Shown piece after piece: positions 23,523-33,150 of a stretch of DNA of 64,000 bases (its first letter is position 1; every line of letters begins with the position of its first letter). Source of the DNA: Pogostemon cablin (Eukaryota > Streptophyta > Magnoliopsida > Lamiales > Lamiaceae); NCBI GenBank assembly GCA_023678885.1, contig CM042953.1, positions 3,174,563-3,238,562 of the forward strand, in the 5' to 3' direction. Both the position numbers and the translations under genes were made by a program. The notes below the pieces were generated by a model. The model was given only the letters and a program-made list of their open reading frames with translations. It did not search any database and was not told where the DNA came from.

Positions 23523-25585
23523 CACCATAGAGCCATTAAAAACTCACAGTGCCGAGCTAATTATACTCTGTCAACCTGATAAAGAACTCCTTGAAGTGAG
23601 CATTGTCTTGCAATTTTTATGGTAAAATTAGTTAATAGACATGAGAATATAGTTGGAGGAACATGTTTTCAGTTTATAAAATGTTAGGAATCTTGCGCCA
23701 TAGAGTCACTAAAAAGTTAAAATGCAGTGCTGATTCTACCTTGTAAGCCAGGTCAAGAACTCCTTGAAGTGAGCATTTTCTTGCCATTTTTATGGTCAAA
23801 TTAGTTATTAGACATGAAAATATAGTTGGAGAACATGTTTTCAGAGTATAAAAATGCTTGAAAGCTTACGTCATAAATTCACTAAAAAACCAAAGCGCTG
23901 AGCAGATTCTACTCCGAGAGTCAGGTTAAGAACTCCTTGAAGTGAGCAATTTCTTACTATTTTTATCACCAAGTTATTTATTATACATAAGTATATAGTT
24001 GGAGAACATGTTTTCAGAGTATATAACTACTACAATGCTTGCGCCATAAGTCACTGAAAACACACAGTGCAGAGTTGATTCTAATCCGTTATTCATTTTA
24101 ATAACTTCTTGAAGTGAGCATTTTGTTGGCATTTTTATGGTCGAATTAGTTATTAGACATGGGAAATATGTTGGAGAACATATTTTCAGTGTATAAAAAT
24201 GCTAGGAAGTTTGCACCATAGAGACACTAAAAACTCCCAGTGCAGAGCTGATTCTATTCTGTGAACCAGGACAAGAACTCCTTGAAGTGAATATTGTCTT
24301 GCCATTTTTATGGTCAAATTAGATATTAGACATAAGAATATAGTTGGGGACATGTTTTCAGTGTAAAAAAAAGGTAAGGAGGCTTGCGCCATAGAGTCAC
24401 TAAAATGTCAAAGTGCAGAGCTGATTCTACTTCGTGATCCAGGACAAGAACTACTTGAAGTGAGCAATTTCTTACCATTTTTATGATCAAATTATTTATT
24501 ATACATGAGTATATAGTTGGAGAACATGTTTTCAGAGTATATAACTGCTACAAAGCTTGCGCCACAGAGTCATTGACAACACACAGTGCAGATTTGATTC
24601 TACTCCTTGAGCCATTTCAATAACTCCTTAAAGTGAGCATTTTCCTGCCATTTTTATGGTCAAATTAGTTATTAGACATGAGAATATAGTTGGATAACAT
24701 GTTTTAAGAGTAAAACAATGCTAGGAAGCTTGCACCATAGAGTCACTAAAAACTCACAGTGCAGAACTGATTCTACTCTGTCAACCTAGTCAAGAACTCC
24801 TTGAAGTGTGCATTGTCTTGCCATTTTTATGGTAAAATTACTTAATAGATAGGACAATATAGTTGGAGAACATGTTTTCAGAGTATAAAATGTTAGGAAG
24901 CCTGCGCCATAGAGTCACTAAAAAGTTAAAGTGCAGAGCTGATTCTACTCTGTAAGCAAGTTTATGAACTCCTTGAATTGAGCATTTTCTTGCCATTTTT
25001 TTACTCAAATTAGTTATTAGACATGAGAATATAGTTGGAGAACATATTTTCAAAGTATAAAAATGCTAGGAAGCTTGCGTCATAAATTCACTGTATAAAA
25101 ATGCCAAAGCGCAGAGCAGATTCTACTCCGTGAGTCAGGTCAAGAACTCCTTGAAGTGAGCAATTTCTTACTATTTTATGATCAAATTATTTATTATACA
25201 TGAGTATATCATTGAAGAACATGTTTTCAGAGTATATAACTGCTACAAAGCTTGCGCCATAGAGTCACTGAAAACACATAGTGTAGAGTTGATTCTACTA
25301 CGTGAGCCATTTCAATAACTCCTTGAAGTGAGCATTTTCATGACATTTTTATGGTCAAATTAGTTATTAGACATGAGAATATAGTTGGAGAACATGTTTT
25401 CAGTGTATAAAATTCTAGGAAGCTTGCACCATAAAGTATCTAAAAACTCACAGTGCAGAGCTGATTCTACTCCGTGATCTAGGTCAAGAACTACTTGAAG
25501 TGAGCAATTTCTTACCATTTTTATGATCAAATTATTTTTTATACATAAATATATAGTTGAAGAACATATTTTCAGAGTATATAAC
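23518..25585 (+). repeat. Satellite, forward orientation, right of copia-1, increasingly diverged
   Basis: The monomer cut by copia-1 continues here, followed by monomer types 6, 7 and 1 of the 7-mer (landmarks near 23640, 23815 and 23988). From about 24100 the monomers no longer follow the 1,177-bp order and carry private changes and small indels, for example GGGAAATATGTTGG at about 24161 and an insertion duplicating TGTATAAAAATG near 25093. It is the decayed edge of the left arm. Confidence 0.9.
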
Positions 25586-25590
25586 ACCAT
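25581..25590. other. Satellite strand-switch (inversion) junction
   Basis: Left of here the monomer reads forward (TTCAGAGTATATAAC); immediately right it reads as the reverse complement (CACCATAAAAATGGAATGAAAATGCTCACTTC). There is no transposon or other spacer at the switch and at most one or two shared bases. All satellite before it is forward and all satellite after it, to 59777, is reverse. Confidence 0.9.
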
Positions 25591-28225
25591 AAAAATGGAA
25601 TGAAAATGCTCACTTCAAGGAGTTCTTGACATGGATCACGGAGTAAAATTAGCTCTGTAATTTGGCTTTTTAATGACTCTATGACGTATTCTTTCTAGCA
25701 TTTTTATACTCTGAAAACTTGTTCTCCAACTATATTCTCTTGTCAAATAACTAATTTGACAATCAAAATGGTAATAAAATGCTCACTTCAAGGAGTTCTT
25801 AAGATGGCTAACGGAGTAGAATCAACTTTGCACATTGAATTATTAGTGACTTTATGGTGGAAGCTTCCTAGTATTTTTATTCTCTTAATCATGTTCTCCA
25901 ACAACATTCTAATGTCTAATAACTAATTTGACCATAAAAATGGCATGAAAATGCTCACTTCAAGGAGTTCTTGACATGGATCACGGATTAAAATTAGATC
26001 TACACTTTGACTTTTTAGGTACTCTATGGCACAAGCTTCCTAGCATTTTGATACTCTAAAAATATGTTCTCCAACTATATTCTTATGTCTAATAACTAAT
26101 TTGACCATAAAAATGGCAAGAAAATGCTCACTTTAAGTAGTTCTAGACCTAGCTCGTGGAGTAGAATCAGCTCTGCACTTTGACTTTTTAGTTACTCAAT
26201 GGTGAAAACTTCCTAGCATTTTTATACTCTGTAAACATGTTCTCCAACAATATTATCATGTCTTTTATGGCGCAAGCTTCCTAGCATTTTTATATTATAA
26301 AAACATGTTCTCCAACTATATACTCATGTCTTGTAACTAATTTATCCATAAAAATTGCTAGAAAATGTTCACTTCGAGGAGTTCTTGACCTGGCTCATGG
26401 AGTAGAATCAGCTCAACCCTTTAACTTCTTAGCGATTATATGGCGTAAGCTTCCTAGCATTTTTATACTCTAAAAACATGTTCTGCAATGATATTCTAAT
26501 GTCTAATAACTAATTTGACCGTAAAAATTGCATGAAAATGCTCACTTCAAGGAGTTCTGACCTGGCTCATGGAGAAGAATCAGCCCTGCACTTTGTGTTT
26601 TTAGTGACACTATGGCACGAGCTTCGTAGTAGTAGTAAACTCTAATAACATGTTGTCCAACTATATACTCATGTATAATAACTAATTTCACCATTAAAAT
26701 GGCAAGAAAATGATCACTTCAAGGAGTTCTTAACCTGGCTCATGGAGTAGAATCAACTCTGCACTGTATGATATTAGTGACTCTATAGAGCAAGCTTCGT
26801 AGCAGTTATATACTCTAAAAACATGTTCCCCAACTATATACTCATGTATAATAACTAATTTCACCATAAAATGGTAAGAAAATGCTCACTTCATGTAGTT
26901 CTTGACCTGGATCATGGAGTAGAATCAACTCTGTACTTTAACTTTTTAGTGACTCTATGACGCATTCTTCCTAGCATTTTTATACTATTAAAACATATTC
27001 TCCAACTATATTATCTTGTCTATTAACTAATTTGACCATAAAAATGGCAATAAAATGCTCACTTCAAGGAGTTCTTGAGCTGGCTCGCGGAGTAGAATCT
27101 TCTCTGCATTGTGAGTTTTTAGAGACTTTATGGTGGAAGCTTTCTAGAATTTTTATACTCTAAAAACATATTCTCCAACAATATTCTAACGTCTAATAAC
27201 TAATTTGACCATAAAAATAGCATGAAAATTCTTACTTCAAGGAGTTCTTGACCGGGATCACGGAGTAGAATCAGCTCTGCACTGTATGTTTTTAGTAACT
27301 CTATGGCGCAAGCTTCGTAGCAGTTATACACTATAAAAATATGTTACCCAACTATATACTCATGTATAATAACTAATTTCACCATAAAATGGCAAGAAAA
27401 TGCTCACTTCAAATAGTTTTGACCTGGCTCACGGAGTAGAATCAGCTCTACCCTTTGACTTTTTAGCGACTCTATGGTGCAAGCATCCTAGTATTTTTAT
27501 ACTCTGAAGACATGTTCTCCAACTATATTCTCATGACTAATAACTAATTTGACCATAAAAATGGGAAGAAAATGCTAAATTTAAGTAGTTCTAGACCTGA
27601 CTCACAGAGTAGAATCAGCTATGCACTTTGACTTTTTAGTTACTCTATGGTGCAAGCTTCCTAGCATTTTTATACTGTGAAAACATGTTATCCAACAATA
27701 TTATCATGTCTAATAACTAATTTCACCATAAAAATTGCCAGAAAATGGGTCACGGAGCAGAATCAACTCTGCACTTTGAGTTTTTAGTGACTCTATGGCG
27801 CAAGCTTCCTAGAATTTTATACTCTAAAAACATGTTCTCTAACTATATACTCATGTCTTATAACTTATTTGTCCATAAAAATGGCAAGGAAATATTCACT
27901 TCGAGGAGTTCTTGACCTGGCTCATGGAGTAGAATCAACTATGCGCTTTGACTTCTTAATGATTCTATGGCGCAAGCTTCCTAGCATTTTTATACTATAA
28001 AAACATGTTCTCTAATGATATTATAATGTCTAATGACAAATTTGACCATAAATATGGCATGAAAATGCTCACTTCAAGGAGTTCTTGACCTGGCTCACAG
28101 AGTAGAATCAGCCCTGCACTTTGTGTTTTTAGCGACACTATGGCGCAAGCTTTGTAGCAGTTATATACTCTAAAAACATGTTCCCCAACTATATACTCAT
28201 GTATAATAACTAATTTCACCTTAAA
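25586..28225 (-). repeat. Satellite, reverse orientation, diverged monomers
   Basis: About 15 monomers of the same family read on the minus strand (CTCACTTCAAGGAGTTCTTGAC, AAGCTTCCTAGCATTTTTATAC). They show substantial monomer-to-monomer divergence and no clear HOR. Some monomers are shortened, for example near 26250-26270, where TCATGTCT runs straight into TTTATGGCGCAAGC. The block ends at AATTTCACC (to about 28220), a few bases before the LTR fragment. Confidence 0.9.
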
Positions 28226-28227
28226 TA

Positions 28228-28784
28228 GGACTTAAGTATAAGCTTTGGGCTAAGATTGGATACTTAAGCCCAATGGAGGCCCAATCCAATTTCTCCTCCT
28301 GGTCCCTGCTGTAGCCCATGTATATAAGTCACCTCAGCTTATCTGGAACCCTAATCTAATCTAATAGATTATTCACGTGTGATGAGGGTTGAGAGCAGAA
28401 TGAGGAAGTCTCGTAGATCGTTGCCCACACGACGTCGAGATCGGACTTGGGACATACAGCAGAAGATCAGAAGGAAGTTTGCTGCTGCTGTCCGTGACCT
28501 TACGAAATTTGTATAAATTCGTACATTACTCAGAATTTGATTATCAATATACTGACGGAAAGCTATCGAAGATAGGATCGTCTGAACACAAAGATCACTC
28601 AATTCTGATATCAGACGAGGAAGTTATGGCCATTCTCGTGGGACTGCGCAGGCTGCCTGCGAGAATTAATCTTCATCAACATACCCTGGTGAACGGTAAT
28701 CATTTCTATGATTTATTGCTTCTGCTGTGATAGAAACGTATGTATCCTAACGGGTCACGTTAACCAAACGATCGAACGCCAACA
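28228..28784 (+). repeat. Truncated copia LTR (3' part) fused to a LINE
   Basis: Matches 22966-23517 of the copia-1 3' LTR, starting at GGACTTAAGTATAAGC and ending GCCAACA, the normal LTR terminus. The upstream three-fifths of the LTR are missing and replaced by satellite. The 3' end is a genuine LTR end, so the LTR/LINE junction is probably an old integration boundary and the left edge a later deletion or recombination breakpoint. Base differences from copia-1, including a 'GTGATA' shortening near 28729, show it is a separate insertion of the family. Confidence 0.9.
28321..28327 (+). promoter_or_regulatory. TATA box retained in the truncated LTR
   Basis: TATATAA, equivalent to 16108-16114. 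It sits about 460 bases upstream of the LINE ORF2 remnant and points towards it, so the LTR fragment could drive transcription of the LINE. This is inference only. Confidence 0.5.
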
Positions 28785-29603
28785 AATTCCCAGGCGGTTC
28801 TTAAAGAGCTTTGTCTTCGCCATAAGCCGATATGGTTGGCCATTGCAGAACCTAAGGTATTATTCTCTTCTATTCCTTCTCATTATTGGCGGAGTCTGCG
28901 CCTTGATTTTGTTGGTTGTAATGATAGAGAGAACCTCCGACCAAATTTATGGATTTTCTGTAACCCTCACTATGTCTCCAACATTAGGAGAATATTTAGC
29001 TCATCTCAAATTATCATTTTTGATTTTACTTTTGAAAGGGTGGACTATAGATGTGATTTTGTGCATGCTAGCAATGAGTATATAAAGAGAAGGGATCTTT
29101 GGATAGATATATATACATACTTGGAGCAATCTATGTTTATTATGGGGGATTTTAACACTACGGTGGGGGCTCATAAAAGGCTCAATGCGACCAGGAATGA
29201 TAATCTAAGCTCAATTAAATTTAGAGAATTTCTGGATTCTACTGAGCTTCATGATCTAGACTTGCATGGAGCTCGTTACACATGGGTGAGTAGAGCTGCA
29301 ACGAGGATAATGCGGGCATCTAAGATTGATAGAGTCCTTCTCACTGATGGAGTTATAGATAACTGGGATTCGGTTGTGGCCAACGCACTTCCCAGGCACT
29401 CCTCGGATCACAACCCTATTCTCTTGAACTGTCTTAGGATTGCATACTGCCCAAAACCTTTTAGATTTCAGTTGATGTGGCTAAAAGATACAGGTTTTTT
29501 TGTTATGGCTGCTACCTCTTGGCAGGACCAGATACGGGCTGCAAATCCAATAGATATGTTTGCTGCCAAGCTCCGGCGATTGAAGCTAGCTATCAGGAAT
29601 TAG
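28785..29603 (+). pseudogene. LINE endonuclease domain (N-terminal open segment)
   Basis: First open segment of the broken ORF2, in frame from the LTR junction (NSQAVLKELC...) to the TAG stop. It carries the apurinic-like endonuclease fold of L1 elements, which makes the target nick that primes reverse transcription. Conserved pieces are IAEPKV, GDFNTT, a TWVS..KIDRVL segment and SDHNPIL. The expected opening 'WNIRG' asparagine motif is missing because the junction with the LTR falls just after it. The stop lies where related proteins have a Trp in an 'R.WN' context, consistent with a TGG to TAG change. Confidence 0.9.
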
Positions 29604-30179
29604 AATTCAACCGATTTTGGAAACATATTTGATACGGTTGAAGAGGCAATTAAAAAGTTACAGGATGTACAGAATCGAATTGATCAAATGGGAGACAGTT
29701 CAGTCCTTTTTGCGGAGGAGGTAGATGCTCACTTGGCCCTTAATTTGAAACTATTAGAGAAGCATCAGTTCTATGCTCAAAAACATAGAACTTCTTGGCT
29801 TAAGGATGGTGATCGTAATACGGACTTCTTTGATCGTAGTCAAAGATCTATCAAAACAAGAGCTAGTATCACATCAATGGTGATTAATGATGAATTATCT
29901 GAGAATATGGAGGATATCGAAAAGCATGTGGTGGAATACTACAAAAATCTTTTTAGCAACCCTTCGGACAATCCTGATTTTGGAGTTTTGGATTTTGTAG
30001 ATAGAATCATGGATGACTATGATAATCAAAGTCTAACACAATTGCCCCTCTTGGAGGAGATCAAAGATGCAGTGATGGACTTATCAGCTGATAGCGCACC
30101 GGGCCCTGATGGTTTCGGTAGATCATTCTATCACAAATGTTGGCACATCATCGGAGATGATCTTGTTTCTGCCATTTAA
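29604..30179 (+). pseudogene. LINE linker and start of the reverse transcriptase (middle open segment)
   Basis: Open in the same frame between the two stops. It contains the connecting helix-rich stretch (SWLKDGDRNTDFF near 29793, a conserved L1 motif) and the beginning of RT (SAPGPDGFGRSFYHKCW near 30094). It ends at a TAA, probably from CAA, just before the next RT block. No frameshift is needed to continue into the downstream segment. Confidence 0.88.
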
Positions 30180-32885
30180 TACTTCTTCACACGGATGTTT
30201 ATTCCTTCGGGAATTAACTGTAATTTTGTGGTTCTCATTTCCAAGATAGAGGAAGCTATTAAGGTGGAGGACTTCAGGCCAATCAATATTTGTAATTTTT
30301 TCTTTGAAGTGTTTACAAAGATTATTGCAAGCAGGCTAGGACCTATTCTTCATAGAAAATTGGGAGCTAATCAGTTTAGGTTTATTCCTAGCCGTATCAT
30401 TCATCATTGCATTGCTCTTGCTTCAGAGAGCTTCAACTGTCTTCATAATTCAATGGCAGGCAGTGTAGCATTTAAGATCGACATCAGAAAGGCATTTGAC
30501 ACTGTTAGATGGGATTTTATTATTCATGTGCTACAGAGAATGGGATTTTCCTCACATTTTGTTGAATTAATCAAGGTTATATTATCATCTGCCAAGATTT
30601 CTATCTTAGTTAATGGTTCTCCGAAAGGGTTTTTTGGATGTGGAAAGGGAGTACGCCAAGGAGACCCTTTGTCTCCTTTGTTATTCTGCATAGCCGAAGA
30701 AGTGCTTGGTCTTTGGATTCAAAAGTTTACTAGGGAGGGAGTCATATCTATGGCCAGAGGCAGTAGGGCTTGCTCTTTGCCCACTTATCTGTTTTATGCT
30801 GATGATATTCTCATGTTTTGTAAAGCAGATGTTTCTTCAATTGATGTCTTGAGGAGAGCTTTGGTGGGGTATGCTAAAGTGTCTGGCCAAGTTTTCAATC
30901 CGCTAAAATCGAAGGTTTTCTTTGGGAAGTATGTTTTGGAACAGATGAGAATACACATCAAGGATGTGTTGAATATTTCGGATGGTGTCCTGCCTTTCAA
31001 GTATCTTGGAGTTCCAATCTTTCGGGGGGCTCCTAGTAATGTTTATTTTAAGGAGGGAACAGATTATATACTCTCTAAGTTCAACAGATGGAAGGGTAAC
31101 ACGCTATCTATGGCTGGGAGAATTTGTTTAGTTAACTCCGTGATTATCTCATCTGTTGTACACACTATGATGATATATAAATGGCCAAGATACCAAATCA
31201 AGAGAATTGAGAATGCATGTAGGAATTTTATATGGTCTGGGGACATTTCCAAGCAACACAGATTCACGGTTGCATGGAATAGAATCTGCTGCCCAACAGA
31301 TGAAGGGGGTTTAGGGGTTCGATCTATTAAGGCGGCTAATGAGGCCTACTTAATGAAGTTGTCATGGGATGTTATAAGTGGGAAAGCGCCTTTGGATCTT
31401 ATTCGCAATAGGTGGTTTGAGGGGAGTAAGCTGAAAGATACATACATCCCTTCATCTATTCGATCAGCCTTTGTTCCCCATATTTCATCACTTATGGAGG
31501 AAGAGGTGTGGATTATTGGCTATGATTCCAAGGCCCGGTTCTGGCTTGACAATTGGATAGGCAAATCGATTGCTGACTTGATTGGGATTCCGATGGAGTA
31601 TAGGCATCATTATGAGCAGAACATTGGAGATTATCTCTATGATGGAAACTGGCATTTTACTGTTGAATTTACGGATGCTTATCCACATATAGTAGCCGCC
31701 ATTCTTGCAACACATATGTCTCCTAATTTTGAGGATCGCCGTCTTTGGAAAAACTCGATGTATGGTGAGGTTACATCCAAGCTCGCTTATGCTTATTTAC
31801 GTCCGATGTTTCTAATGCCAAACTGGGGAGCTTGGATTTGGGCCCATTATATCCCAGCTCGACGCTCTATCACACTTTGGAAAATTATTAGAGGAGTAAT
31901 TACCACATGGGATGTTCTGGCTAGTAGAGGCTTTATTGGACCATCACGCTGTTACCTATGTGAGTCTGATTTTGAAACTATTGATCATGTTTTCATTCAT
32001 TGCAGAATGTCCTCACAGGTACTTCGATACATATTGGTGGGTTTTGGTTCTGAGAATAAACTTCAACTAGACCAGAGCTTCGTTGGGGTGTTACTGCAAG
32101 CAATGCTCATTACTAGAAGTTCCCAGATACTACATCTGTGGAAGGCGGCTGTGGTCTCATACTTCTGGATTATATGGAGCACTAGAAACGAAATGATGAA
32201 TATGGAATTGGATGAAGAAGGGAAGCACAAACCGTTGAGGGTTTCTAGTATCATCTCCATACTCGTATCATTTGTTAAAGAAGCAGGCACACTTTCTCCT
32301 GGCACCATGTATAACACGGTAGAGGATTTGGAAACCCTAAAGTACTTTGGCGTTCGAGGATCACCCAGGAAAGCTCCACACATCATATCTCTCAGGTGGC
32401 AGCCTCCACCACCGGGATGGATCAAAGTCAACACTGATGGACATGCTTCAGGTGCTCCAGGAGTTATATCAGGTGCAGGTGTCTTCAGAAACAGTAGAGG
32501 TTTTGCTAGGGGGTGTTTTACATGTGGATATGGACATGGTTTTGCTTTTGAAGCGGAATTAGCAGCAGCATACACGGCTATTGAAATTGCTAATGATAAA
32601 GGATGGAATTCATTGTGGTTAGAATCAGAATCGACGTATGTTGTGTATTCTTTTTCAGATCCTTCTCCGAAGATTCCATGGAGACTTTTGGCAAAATGGA
32701 GAAGGATCAAGGACATTACAACAGCCATGAATTTTCGAGTATCACATATCTCTCGAGAGGGGAATACAGTTGCAGATTCACTATCAAACGTGGGGGGAGA
32801 TCTGGATTGGCACGATTCGGCTCCTAACTTTGTTCATCATCTCATGTTCAATGATATGAATTACGAGTACTTTAGATTTAAATAA
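30180..32885 (+). pseudogene. LINE reverse transcriptase core, zinc domain and RNase H (C-terminal open segment)
   Basis: Longest intact frame of the window: 896 residues from the first ATG at 30195. Counting from that Met, the RT motif A Asp is at about residue 96, GVRQGDPLSP near 153 and YADD at 201-204. The zinc-binding segment is near 585-600 and RNase H occupies roughly 735-880. In RNase H the first Asp (NTDG, about 747) and the Glu (FEAEL) are present, but the third position, usually Asp in 'ETDS'-like motifs, reads Glu in LESES near 32625. The frame ends TAA at 32883-32885 and a short AT-rich 3' UTR follows. Without the upstream endonuclease the protein would not support autonomous movement. 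Confidence 0.92.
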
Positions 32886-32957
32886 TGAGCTTTTGCCTCT
32901 TGTGGCTTGCTTTATTTACAACATCTTTGTAACCTTTGGTTTTTCTTTTATATTACA
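32886..32957 (+). other. LINE 3' UTR and junction with satellite
   Basis: About 70 T-rich bases (TTTGTAACCTTTGGTTTTTC) follow the ORF2 stop. Recognisable satellite resumes at about 32958 (ACTATATTCTCAGGTC by 32970). No poly(A) tail and no target-site duplication can be seen, so the 3' end may be trimmed, and the left flank has been lost to rearrangement. Confidence 0.7.
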
Positions 32958-33150
32958 ACATCTATTTGACTATATTCTCAGGTCTAATAACTAATTTGAC
33001 CATAAAAATGGAAAGAAAATGCACACTTCAAGTAGTTCTTGACCTAGCTCACGAAGAAAAATCAACTCTGCACAGTGAGTTTTTAGTGACTACGGTGCAA
33101 GCTTTCTAGCATTTTTATGCTCTGAATACATGTTCTACACCTATATTCTC
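32958..33150 (-). repeat. Satellite, reverse orientation, resuming after the LINE
   Basis: About one monomer between the LINE and the 10-mer block. It aligns with 34686-34870 of the next HOR but with roughly ten differences, so it falls outside the highly homogenised copies. Confidence 0.85.

Larger units (their letters stand above)
28785..32885 (+). pseudogene. L1-type LINE ORF2 (endonuclease - RT - zinc domain - RNase H), N-terminus missing, two in-frame stops
   Basis: One reading frame runs the whole length, about 1,367 codons, interrupted only by TAG at 29601-29603 and TAA at 30177-30179. It encodes the LINE endonuclease/reverse transcriptase that nicks the target and copies the RNA there. 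The endonuclease domain shows AEPKV (catalytic Glu) near 28848, MGDFNTTVGAHKR near 29140 and SDHNPILL near 29405. RT follows: APGPDGF near 30100, AFKIDIRKAFDTV near 30469, GVRQGDPLSPLLF near 30650 and YADD at 30795-30806. A zinc-binding RT-associated segment (RCYLCES..FETIDHVFIHC) lies near 31950-32000. A C-terminal RNase H (VNTDGHASG near 32428, FEAELAAA near 32548, VADSLSNVG near 32770) marks it as a plant RNase-H-bearing L1. The first 10-20 residues and ORF1 are absent. It is inactive as it stands. Confidence 0.95.

Noticed and set aside
28708..29085. 125-codon plus-strand open frame crossing the LTR/LINE junction, a possible fusion gene.
   Set aside because: It is in a different frame from the LINE endonuclease, has no recognisable motif, and overlaps the true ORF2 frame.
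32063..32728. 221-codon minus-strand open frame.
   Set aside because: It lies wholly antisense to the zinc and RNase H part of the LINE ORF2, which has clear family motifs. It is a shadow frame.
32886..32957. Possible poly(A) tail and target-site duplication at the LINE 3' end.
   Set aside because: No A-run is present, and the left flank is a rearranged LTR/satellite junction, so no duplicated flank can be matched.
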